NCBI GenBank assembly: GCA_963663845.2
Contig: OY760650.2
Coordinates: 2,914,001 to 2,978,000 of the forward strand
Source: Versatilivorator sp963663845
Lineage (GTDB): Bacteria > Acidobacteriota > Terriglobia > Versatilivoradales > Versatilivoraceae
DNA length: 64,000 nucleotides
Direction: 5' to 3'
Shown here: one piece after another, positions 8,254-15,222 of the stretch
Numbering within the stretch: position 1 is the first letter of the stretch
Layout of the letters: each line of letters begins with the position of its first letter
The notes under the pieces: generated by a model
Database searches by the model: none
What the model was told of the DNA's origin: nothing
What the model saw: only the letters and a program-made list of their open reading frames with translations
Translations under genes and position numbers: made by a program

Positions 8254-9450
8254 ATGGAAGAGGAGCTTGCAGCCATCCGGCGTTGGGAGGGAACCGTCAG
8301 GGCCCTGGTGGACTGGGACCCGGAAGGGGCCCGGCAGCGCCGCGAGCAGAGTGGGGCCGGGCCGCTGAGCGGCTGGTCGCTGGGGGTCAAGGACATCATC
8401 GACGTCCAGGGAATGCCGACCCGCTGCAACGTCGACTTTCTCCCGGAGGCGCCGGCCCCCGAGCACGCCGGCATCGTGGAGCGCCTGCTGTCTCTGGGCG
8501 CCTTCGTGCTGTCCAAGACCGTCACCACCAGCCTGGCTTTTCTGGATCCCGGAGCCACCCGCAATCCCTGGAATCCCGCCCACACTCCCGGCGGCTCCAG
8601 CAGCGGCTCGGCCGCGGCCGTGGCCTGCGGGATGGTCCGCTTGGGGCTGGGTTCCCAGACGGTGGCTTCGGTCAATCGTCCGGCCAGCTACTGCGGGGTC
8701 GCGGGGTTCAAGCCCACCTACGGACGCCTGCCTGTCAGCGGCGTCTTTCCCTTTTCCCCCAGCGTGGATACGGTGGGCTGTTTCACCCGCGGCGTTGCCG
8801 ACATGCAACAAGCGGCCGCGGCCCTGTTGGGAGAGCCCGCGGCAGGGGAGCCGGGACGCCTGAGGATCGGACTGGCGCCGGACCTTCACACCGAGCCTGC
8901 CGGGGGCGTCATGCTGAGGGCATTGTCGCAGGCCGGAGGCCGCTTGGCCGCCGGGGGTTGCGAGGTCAGGAGGGTGAGCCTGCCCGAAGCGTGCGCCGCC
9001 GCCTACCGGAACCACTTCGACCTGATCGCCTCCGAAGGAGCCCGAGGCCAGGCGGAGTTGATGGCCCGCCACGGAGACCGCTACCCCCCCAAGCTGCGCG
9101 CGCTGCTGCTGGAGGGGAGAGCGGTCACTTCCGAAGACCTGGATCGGATCCAGCAGCACCGGCGCGCGCTGACGGTCTCCATGTCGTCTCTGTTGGAGGA
9201 GGTGGACCTGGTCTTGTCTCCGTCGGCCGAGGGGGCCGCGCACCGGGGCCTGGCCATCACCGGCGATCCCCGCTTCAGCCTGCTGTGGACCTACACCGGA
9301 TGTCCCACGGTCACGCTGCCGGCGGCGCTGTCGCCCGAAGGGCTGCCGCTGGGCCTGCAGTTGTCGGCCCGCCCCATGGCCGACGCGGCCTTGCTGGCGG
9401 CCGCCCGCAAGGTGGAGGCCCTGCTGGGATTTCACGCCCGACCCGGGTAA
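8254..9450 (+). CDS. Amidase-signature family hydrolase
   Basis: A 398-residue enzyme with the Ser-cis-Ser-Lys catalytic layout. The lysine is in 'LGVKDIIDVQG', the glycine/serine-rich signature is 'TPGGSSSGSAAAVA', and the nucleophile region is 'GSQTVASVNRPASYCGVAGFKPTYG', where most relatives have GSDTGGSIR. The serine position is kept although GG is replaced by VA. It hydrolyses an amide bond to acid plus ammonia in the cytosol; the substrate is unknown. The ATG at 8254 is chosen because the 37 codons upstream are a translated REP repeat. It is somewhat shorter than typical GatA-like amidases (about 450-490). Confidence 0.88.
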   Translation: MEEELAAIRRWEGTVRALVDWDPEGARQRREQSGAGPLSGWSLGVKDIIDVQGMPTRCNVDFLPEAPAPEHAGIVERLLSLGAFVLSKTVTTSLAFLDPGATRNPWNPAHTPGGSSSGSAAAVACGMVRLGLGSQTVASVNRPASYCGVAGFKPTYGRLPVSGVFPFSPSVDTVGCFTRGVADMQQAAAALLGEPAAGEPGRLRIGLAPDLHTEPAGGVMLRALSQAGGRLAAGGCEVRRVSLPEACAAAYRNHFDLIASEGARGQAELMARHGDRYPPKLRALLLEGRAVTSEDLDRIQQHRRALTVSMSSLLEEVDLVLSPSAEGAAHRGLAITGDPRFSLLWTYTGCPTVTLPAALSPEGLPLGLQLSARPMADAALLAAARKVEALLGFHARPG

Positions 9451-9707
9451 ACTCGCAATGCTCACCGATGTCGGCGCATAGTCTACAAAGGGCCACGAAT
9501 AAAAGAGTTACCCACGAAGGGACACGAAGAACCGCGAAGGGCCACTAAGAAAAACCAAGAAGAACCTGTCTTCGAGAAAGGGAATTGTATACGGTTTTTA
9601 CCAAGGGACTGGGGGCGGCACGAGCTACGGTTGCTGCTTCTTTTTGAGATTGCAGTAACGTTGCAAAAATCTGATTCAGTAACAATCTACTTTTTGTATC
9701 TTTTATC
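9451..9707. other. Gene-free AT-rich gap with CACGAA repeats
   Basis: No supported gene. From 9490 to about 9560 there are short CCACGAA/ACACGAAG/CCGCGAAG units. These are the reverse-complement style of the ATTCGTGTTCATTCGTGG module at 19831 and 45920. From about 9590 the base composition becomes AT-rich and stays so through the following NYN gene, which suggests an acquired segment. Confidence 0.55.
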
Positions 9708-9735
9708 TTGTGCCTCAAGCCCTACATGCTATAGT
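9708..9735 (+). promoter_or_regulatory. Putative sigma-70 promoter for NYN gene
   Basis: TTGTGC at 9708-9713 and TATAGT at 9730-9735 with 16 bases between give a reasonable sigma-70 spacing. Transcription would begin near 9742, leaving a leader of about 90 bases that contains the perfect hairpin at 9779-9814. Assigned by eye only. Confidence 0.4.
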
Positions 9736-9778
9736 GTACTCAAATATCCGATATGCCCGTAGGCGGGTTGACATCTTT

Positions 9779-9814
9779 AAAGGGCCTCCGAGGGAACTTT
9801 CTCGGAGGCCCTTT
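9779..9814 (+). terminator. Perfect 14-bp hairpin in leader of NYN gene (attenuator or terminator)
   Basis: The arm AAAGGGCCTCCGAG (9779-9792) and its exact complement CTCGGAGGCCCTTT (9801-9814) enclose an 8-base loop. The 3' arm runs into TTTACTTCTT, so it resembles an intrinsic terminator with a short U tract. It ends only 16 bases before the ATG of the NYN gene, and no Shine-Dalgarno sequence lies between the hairpin and the ATG. The only GGAGG (9804-9808) is buried in the stem and too far from the start. Confidence 0.65.
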
Positions 9815-9830
9815 ACTTCTTAATACAACA

Positions 9831-10433
9831 ATGAAAAGCGTTGCTATTTTGGTAGACGGTGGTCACGTTCGAGCCTACGCTCGAAAGGCTGGAAAGGAAT
9901 TTAGCGCGAATCTAATCGAGCAACTTGCAATTAGTTGTGCACAACAAAGTAGCGAAGAAATTCACCGAATATTGTTTTACGATTGTGGGCCTTATGAAGG
10001 AAGAGCAAGGCTCCCGGTTTCTGGTGATTGGCGCGATTTCACCGGCTCAGATCATATTCTCAGGGAATTGGCTTTACGTCCACTTTTTGCAGTACGCCGA
10101 GGAGTGCTCAAGTTTCGGGGATGGGTTCCAAAAAGCATACCTGTTGCGGGACGTGGTTTGAGCGACCGAGATTTTAAAGCAAATTTTGAACAAAAAGGTG
10201 TGGATATGAGAATAGGCTTGGATATGGCGAACTATGCCGCCAATCGATCTGTTGAGCTGGTAGCTCTTTTTACCAATGACACCGATTGCATTCCGGCTAT
10301 GAAATATGCAAGGCGGTCTGGTCTTCAAGTTACTCTCGTCTGTATTCCTGGATACAGCCCGGCACCAGAACTCCTAGCACACTGTGATACTCGAAGAGAT
10401 GTGCCCTGGCCTTCACAAGAGAATATCGCATGA
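9831..10433 (+). CDS. NYN/PIN-like domain protein (LabA/DUF88 type), putative RNase
   Basis: A 200-residue protein starting MKSVAILVDGGHVRAYA. The NYN fold marks are the first acidic residue in 'ILVDGG' (D9), the 'KGVDMRIGLDMANYA' helix with conserved acidic residues, and 'LFTNDTDCIPAMKYARRSGLQV', equivalent to the 'SgDsDf.Plv' active-site strand. NYN proteins are metal-dependent nucleases related to PIN and FLAP folds. The gene is AT-richer than its neighbours and stands alone behind its own hairpin leader, consistent with horizontal acquisition. The first 26 codons of the longer frame are excluded because they encode the hairpin. Confidence 0.82.
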   Translation: MKSVAILVDGGHVRAYARKAGKEFSANLIEQLAISCAQQSSEEIHRILFYDCGPYEGRARLPVSGDWRDFTGSDHILRELALRPLFAVRRGVLKFRGWVPKSIPVAGRGLSDRDFKANFEQKGVDMRIGLDMANYAANRSVELVALFTNDTDCIPAMKYARRSGLQVTLVCIPGYSPAPELLAHCDTRRDVPWPSQENIA

Positions 10434-10612
10434 CCAAAAAAACAGTTCCACAATCACATAGTTGGATCAGCTTCTTTTTGGTCTTGTAGCCTCTCAGTTG
10501 CTCTCCACATGTCAATACCCGCCCCCGATACCCCCGCAAACATCTTTCGCGGCTGTATGCACTGATCACTGGTTTTCGTCGTGAGGTTGGCGTGACCCCA
10601 GGAGACCTTACC

Positions 10613-11629
10613 ATGAACCCGCTGCGCATCGGCCTTGCCGGCTACGGCAACTGGGCTCGCGAGGCCTACATGCCTGCGCTCCGGGCTGACGGCAGGGGCA
10701 ACGTGGTGGCCGCCTCGGCTCCCAGCCGGGCCACCCGGCAGCGCATCCGGGAGGAACTGGGCGACCAGGTCCGCATCTATCCTCACTTCGACGGCATGCT
10801 GGAGGCCGGCGGTCTGGATGGCGTGCTGATGGCTCTTCCCGAAGCCGTGCACGAGCCGAGCCTGCTGGCTGCGATCGCTTCGGGGATTCCCTTTTTTTAT
10901 GAGCCCCCGGTGTCGCACCGCCGGGACCGGATCGCTCCGGTCCTGGAGGCATTGCTGGGAGCCACCCAGGTCCAGCAGGCCGACCTGGAGCTGAGATATC
11001 TTCCGGTGGTGGCCGCGGCCGCCCAAAGACTGGCCGAGGGCGCCGTCGGAGAGCCGCAGACCGCCAGGATCCGGATGAACGGCAACTGGAATGCCCGGCC
11101 GGGCACCGGCCTCAGCCTGCCCCTGGTGCTGGCTCCCTGGTACGTGGACGTCCTGGACGCAATGCTGGATTCTCAACCTCAAAGAGTGCTGGTGCAGGAT
11201 GGTCGGGGAACCGAAGGCCGCATGCAGGCCTACGCCCTCACCCAGCTCGACTACGGCGAGGTCTGGGGAACCTTTCAAGCCAACATCTCCAGCGTTGAGG
11301 GCCCCGAAACCTGGGTCGAGGTCCAGGGCCGGGACGGAGATCTCTTTGCGGATCTCTTCACCGGAGAGCTGAGACTTCGAAACCGCTCCCACCCGGAGTG
11401 GCGGGTGGATCGAGTGGTCTCGGCCCTGCGGCCCTTCGCCGGATGGCCCGGATTGCGGGAGTGCCTGTCGGACTTCCTGGACCAGTTGGAGGGGAAGCCC
11501 TCCTTGGGGGTGCCGGCCGAAGACATGGCCCGGCTGCACTGCCTGGGCCTGGCCGCCGAGGAGTCCATCGACACTTTGTCCTGGGCAACGGTGAGAAGCA
11601 TGGACGAGTTGCGGCGAAATTTGCGATGA
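10613..11629 (+). CDS. Gfo/Idh/MocA-family oxidoreductase
   Basis: A 338-residue NAD(P)-dependent dehydrogenase. It opens with the Rossmann motif 'LRIGLAGYGNWAREAYMPAL' (G-x-G-x2-A form) and continues with 'GVLMALPEAVHEPSLLAAIASGIPFFYEPPVSH', where the family usually has E-K-P; here the lysine is replaced by proline (EPP). The Lys of EKP takes part in catalysis in many members, so activity may be altered or lost. The ATG at 10613 has AGGAGA eight bases upstream. The C-terminal beta-sheet domain is present. The substrate is unknown. Confidence 0.85.
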   Translation: MNPLRIGLAGYGNWAREAYMPALRADGRGNVVAASAPSRATRQRIREELGDQVRIYPHFDGMLEAGGLDGVLMALPEAVHEPSLLAAIASGIPFFYEPPVSHRRDRIAPVLEALLGATQVQQADLELRYLPVVAAAAQRLAEGAVGEPQTARIRMNGNWNARPGTGLSLPLVLAPWYVDVLDAMLDSQPQRVLVQDGRGTEGRMQAYALTQLDYGEVWGTFQANISSVEGPETWVEVQGRDGDLFADLFTGELRLRNRSHPEWRVDRVVSALRPFAGWPGLRECLSDFLDQLEGKPSLGVPAEDMARLHCLGLAAEESIDTLSWATVRSMDELRRNLR

Positions 11630-11698
11630 TGAGGGGGGCGGGGCCGTCCGGAGCGGCTTGGCGCCCGACGAAATTCATGGGAAGCAAGGAGGCGGATG

Positions 11699-12853
11699 AT
11701 GGGTCGAACGGCGAAGAGAGCATGGATGGCCGGTGGCTTGGGAGTTCTACTGTTGCTGGGAGTGGCCGGGGTTGCCGGGGCCGAGGAGAAGTTCAAGTAT
11801 CAATACGAGTTCGGCTCCATCCGGGTCCCCAGGCTGGACGCCGACGAGCCCAAGCTCCCGGAGGTCTCGGTGCAGCGGGCCCTGGATTTTCTCGACCAGG
11901 GGGCCACTGCCTGGAGCCGCGGACACAAGTGCGTGACCTGCCACACCAACGGAAGCTACATGGCCCTGCGTCCCGCGCTGACCAAGCCCTTGGGCCGACC
12001 CTCCGGGGAACTGCGCGACTTCTTCGGGAAGGTGCTGCGGGAAGGATCCTCCCGATTGGGCCAGAAGGGAAAGCTGGGCGACTCGCAAATGATCTATCTT
12101 GCCCGCGGCCTGGCCGAATGGGACGCCCACGTGTCGGGAACCTTGTCGGACGATACCAGGCAGGCCCTGAAGCAGTTGTTCGAGCGCCAGCTTCCCACCG
12201 GGGAATGGAAGGCCGCTCTGTGCTGGCCGCCGCTGGAGTCGAGCGCCTTTCAGGAGGCCACCGTGGCGGCCCTGGCGGTGGGGACGGCTCCGGGTTGGCT
12301 GGCCGGCCTGACCGACGAGGGGCTGAAGGCCGGGGTGAAGCGGTTGCAGGACTATCTGCGCCGGGTCGAGCCGCCACACGACTACGGGAGGGTGGTGCTC
12401 CTGTGGGCCTCGGCCAAGCTGGACGGCCTGCTGGAGGAGGGCGAGAAGGACCGGATCATCGAGATGATCTGGAGCAAGCAGCGGGCCGACGGCGGCTGGG
12501 CGCTGCGCGCCTTTGCCGAGCCCGAGCAGTGGGGCAACGGCAACCGGGCCGAGAAGCTCAGGGCGGAGAAGGAGTTCGCCGACCCCCCCAGCGACGGCCA
12601 CCAGACGGGGCTGGCTCTCATTGCTCTGCGCGAGGCCGGAGTCAGCGCCGGGGATCCCAGGATCCAAAAGGGTGTCGGCTGGCTGCTGGCCAATCAGCGC
12701 GAGTCGGGCCGCTGGTGGACCCGTTCTCTCAACACCGACAACTACCACTTCATCGCCTTCAGCGGGACCCTCTATCCCCTGGTGGCCCTTCACCTGTGCG
12801 AAGCGCTGCCTGAAGAACCTGCCGAAGCCGCCACCGCTCAAGCCCGGCGATAG
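11699..12853 (+). CDS. Secreted c-type-haem-motif protein with terpene-cyclase-like toroid
   Basis: A 384-residue exported protein. A signal peptide (residues 7-28, cut after AGA-EE) is followed by a single haem-type CXXCH at residues 78-82 (CVTCH). Then come repeats that resemble the alpha/alpha toroid of squalene-hopene cyclases and prenyltransferases: 'QRADGGWALRAF', 'DGHQTGLALIALREAG', 'GVGWLLANQRESGRWWTRS'. No DxDD cyclase acid motif is visible, so enzymatic cyclisation is unlikely. Related proteins occur in Planctomycetes and Acidobacteria. Two tandem ATGs follow GGAGG; the second (11699) has the better spacing. Confidence 0.75.
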   Translation: MGRTAKRAWMAGGLGVLLLLGVAGVAGAEEKFKYQYEFGSIRVPRLDADEPKLPEVSVQRALDFLDQGATAWSRGHKCVTCHTNGSYMALRPALTKPLGRPSGELRDFFGKVLREGSSRLGQKGKLGDSQMIYLARGLAEWDAHVSGTLSDDTRQALKQLFERQLPTGEWKAALCWPPLESSAFQEATVAALAVGTAPGWLAGLTDEGLKAGVKRLQDYLRRVEPPHDYGRVVLLWASAKLDGLLEEGEKDRIIEMIWSKQRADGGWALRAFAEPEQWGNGNRAEKLRAEKEFADPPSDGHQTGLALIALREAGVSAGDPRIQKGVGWLLANQRESGRWWTRSLNTDNYHFIAFSGTLYPLVALHLCEALPEEPAEAATAQARR

Positions 12854-12882
12854 CCCGACGACAGCGGGACGAGGAAAGGTCC

Positions 12883-13089
12883 ATGGGGGACCATATATCC
12901 AAATTCAATGCCACCTGCCTGGCAATTCTGGACCGCGTAGCCAAGACCGGCAAGCCGGTTGCCCGGATCCTTCCTCCCCCTTCCAACCCAGCCGGCAACT
13001 GGCTGGGCTCCATGAGAGACAGCGGCAAGATCCACGAGGATCTCGTGGCCCCTGCGTCAGATCTCTCCGATTGGGAGGCGATGAGATAA
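12883..13089 (+). pseudogene. Decayed Phd/YefM-type antitoxin
   Basis: A 68-residue frame that keeps the Phd-family marks 'KFNATCLAILDRVAKTG', 'KPVARILPPP' and the C-terminal toxin-binding tail 'GSMRDSGKIHEDLVAPASDLSDWEAMR'. In intact relatives about ten residues ('...EPVVITKRG') lie between TG and KPVAR; here they are missing, which removes part of the DNA-binding beta sheet. The stop is followed directly by the toxin GTG, the normal antitoxin-toxin order. It may still be translated, but it is probably non-functional. Confidence 0.7.
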
Positions 13090-13251
13090 GTGGGGCTGCT
13101 TCTGGATACGCGCATCTGGTTGTGGGGCTTGCTCGATCCGGACAGGCTTTCCAGTGGCGTGAGGCAAGCTCTAACTTTCCAGCACCCCCTCTTGATCAGC
13201 CGAAGCTGGTTGTGGGAGGTCAATAGCGTGGTAGGCAAAGTTGAGTTGTAA
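13090..13251 (+). pseudogene. Truncated VapC-like PIN toxin
   Basis: Begins with GTG immediately after the antitoxin stop. The 53 codons read GLLLDTRIWLWGLLDPDRLS...LLISRSWLWEVNSVVGKVEL, matching the first third of PIN toxins ('LLLDTHIWLW....LSpiSvWEv..l...G.l.l'). The first catalytic Asp (D6) is retained and the canonical His after DT is Arg. A TAA at 13249 ends the frame, and the remaining PIN acidic residues are absent downstream. This is a broken toxin, cut off where the next cassette begins. Confidence 0.72.
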
Positions 13252-13377
13252 TTCATCATCAGAACCGATGCTACCTGGTTTACCGATCCGAACAATTTTT
13301 GAAACTTTCACTGGGAGTTTCGACTATACTGTTTTTTCAAGGAGTTGACGGAACTCACATCGCTGGCATGGAGTAGC

Positions 13378-14136
13378 GTGGCGCAGCCAACGACTCTCAC
13401 ACGTCCTCCCATCACCGAAGCGCTTGTGGATCTTCGGGCAACCATTCCCGGAGATCTTGAGTCGTTTAGCGTTCTTGCCGGGCGGTTGAAGCATAGATTT
13501 CCTCACCTACAGGAAAATCGTCAATTTGAGGGCAAACTGGAATTTAGAGACGGTGACGTGCGATCCCACGTTAGTCCTCCCGCGTTTGCGGGTATTTTCG
13601 CAGCGAACGAGGGGAAAACGATCTATGTGCAGTTTCGCCCCGATGGATTCACTCTGAACAATGTAGTGAAAACCGCAGGAAGCTACATCGGTGGCGATCG
13701 ACTTATTGGTGAAGCACTTGATCTCTGGAATTGGTTGGTTGAACAGACTGAGATTACAGACGTGTCTCGCGTAGGTCTTTACTACCTGAACCAACTGAGT
13801 GATTTACCGCTTAAGCGAGGTGAGAGAACCAATCTGTTTTTCCAAAATCCTCCCAGTCTTCCCCATGGCTCACCCCAGACAATCAACGGGTTCCTTACTC
13901 AGGTCACAGCCTACGATCACGATCGAGAAGCAAATGCGATCGTGATTCAACAGGTTAAGCCATCACCCCAAAAAGACGAATATCGTCGGGTCAGAATCGC
14001 CGTAGACGTGTTTCGGACAGGGACTTTCCCCGTGGAAGCGGCTCCATTGGGGAAAGTCCTCGATTCTCTCCGACAGCTAAAGAACGAGATTTTCTTCTCG
14101 CTTCTCACAGATAAAGCAGTGAGGCACTACCAATGA
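13378..14136 (+). CDS. TIGR04255-like protein
   Basis: A 252-residue protein. Features recalled from the TIGR04255 family ('sporadically distributed') are an N-terminal 'PPITEALVDLRA', 'VQFRPDGFTLNNV' (usual: FRFDGFTFNRL), 'EALDLWNWLVEQTEITDVSRVGLYYLNQL' (usual: V.RIGLRYIN.I), and a C-terminal 'LRQLKNEIFFSLLTDKAVRHY'. The function is unknown. GTG at 13378 is preferred over TTG at 13345, since AAGGAG abuts the TTG with no spacer. It overlaps the next gene by four bases (ATGA), and the composition is AT-richer than the backbone. Confidence 0.75.
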   Translation: MAQPTTLTRPPITEALVDLRATIPGDLESFSVLAGRLKHRFPHLQENRQFEGKLEFRDGDVRSHVSPPAFAGIFAANEGKTIYVQFRPDGFTLNNVVKTAGSYIGGDRLIGEALDLWNWLVEQTEITDVSRVGLYYLNQLSDLPLKRGERTNLFFQNPPSLPHGSPQTINGFLTQVTAYDHDREANAIVIQQVKPSPQKDEYRRVRIAVDVFRTGTFPVEAAPLGKVLDSLRQLKNEIFFSLLTDKAVRHYQ

Positions 14137-14609
14137 GTTTTGCTGACGCACAACCATCGTTCGCGTCCCCTCCTTTGGTCCATTGGGGATTCCGGCCCTT
14201 GGGAACAGATGCGATAGAGTTGCAGGATTCGGTGAGTAAGGCCTTCGATCCAACGGTTGAGCATAGGGAGGTCAAGATCTTCTTTCATCTCTTTGACGTT
14301 GTACGAAATTCTCCTGGTGTGTCGGTGATCACCTTCAACAAGGCCCTGAGCTTGCTTAAGTCCCTGCCCAGCAACATACCCCTACCTTTTGTGTGTGTGG
14401 AGTCAAAGGACGAGATCGGGTTAGATTGGGACGAAGGAGGAGAAAGAGTTGTCAATCTCGTAGTTGACACGTCCCCCGAGATCGGGTTTGTAACACTGCT
14501 CAAAGCGATGCCCTCGTATGGGACAGTTGAGTACCGTGAATCGTCTAACATTCCTCCTGGCATCGTTCTATTTCTTCTGGAGCATGTGTACTCGTCGGCC
14601 CGTGACTGA
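14133..14609 (+). CDS. Uncharacterised protein, second gene of three-gene cassette
   Basis: A 158-residue soluble protein, not recognised with certainty. The visible pattern is an N-terminal region, then 'LPFVCVESKDEIGLDWDEGGERVVNLVVDTSPEIGFVTL', a strand-rich stretch with an I-x-L-x-W core. Similar 'P.P.....G.I.LEW......L' proteins occur as small partners in sporadic operons, but I cannot name the family. No signal peptide or membrane segment. The start overlaps the TIGR04255-like stop (ATGA), and the end overlaps the third gene, so the trio is translationally coupled. Confidence 0.65.
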   Translation: MSFADAQPSFASPPLVHWGFRPLGTDAIELQDSVSKAFDPTVEHREVKIFFHLFDVVRNSPGVSVITFNKALSLLKSLPSNIPLPFVCVESKDEIGLDWDEGGERVVNLVVDTSPEIGFVTLLKAMPSYGTVEYRESSNIPPGIVLFLLEHVYSSARD

Positions 14610-15033
14610 TCCTTACGAAAGTGGTCCTATCCACTCCAACGAACGCCTGTCGCGATTTGTCTACGACAGGAGTAAATGCAAGATTCAAAAAGAACGTGTT
14701 GACGTAAGTGGGTTTTTACCTCCGAAAGAGGGAGATAATTCAGATGAGATCTCTGTCTGGAGAACAGAAGGACTCGCCGATGAGAAGGTGTGGGGTTACG
14801 CCCAACCGCGTTCTCATGGTCCAGCCGTCGCTCGCGGAGACTTTACACCTGAAGACGTAGCAAGGAGCAAGGATGGCACTTGGCAGCTACGCGCTGAACC
14901 ATCTCCACCAGCCCGACACGTCCGAATCATCGGGTGGCCTCCAGTAAGTGAGCGAATGGCGCGAAGGTTTCTTGCCCGCAAACTTAGTCAAGTCGCTCAA
15001 CTTGTCCTCCACGAAGAACATTTCTACTCCTGA
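14584..15033 (+). CDS. Uncharacterised protein, third gene of cassette
   Basis: A 149-residue protein from the ATG at 14584; GTG at 14602 is an alternative that would reduce the overlap with the upstream gene. The visible conserved-looking order is 'ERLSRFVYDRSKCK', 'VDVSGFLPPKEGDNSDEISVWRTEGLADEKVWGYA', 'ARGDFTPEDV' and 'PPARHVRIIGWPPVSERMARRFLARKLSQVAQL'. The PPxRHxxIxGWP block is reminiscent of a widespread small hypothetical family with no known function. No nuclease or toxin motif is evident. About 190 bases of non-coding sequence follow before the hydantoinase genes. Confidence 0.65.
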   Translation: MCTRRPVTDPYESGPIHSNERLSRFVYDRSKCKIQKERVDVSGFLPPKEGDNSDEISVWRTEGLADEKVWGYAQPRSHGPAVARGDFTPEDVARSKDGTWQLRAEPSPPARHVRIIGWPPVSERMARRFLARKLSQVAQLVLHEEHFYS

Positions 15034-15222
15034 CCACAGATTCCAGCAGAGTCTTTGCCTGCCCTCCAAGCGAAATAAACCTCAAGACCCAGGCCCGGCC
15101 ACTTGAATCTGATGACCCGGATTGCGGGACGCGGGGCCGTCAAAGGTGCCCCTGAATGTCCTGTCTATCAATGTAGTTTGCCCCTGTGACTCACGAGGCG
15201 TGGGAAAACGTCCCCCACCGGC

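Noticed and set aside
12883..13251. Functional VapBC/Phd-Doc system
   Set aside because: The antitoxin lacks an internal segment and the toxin lacks most of the PIN active site, so it is annotated as two pseudogenes.
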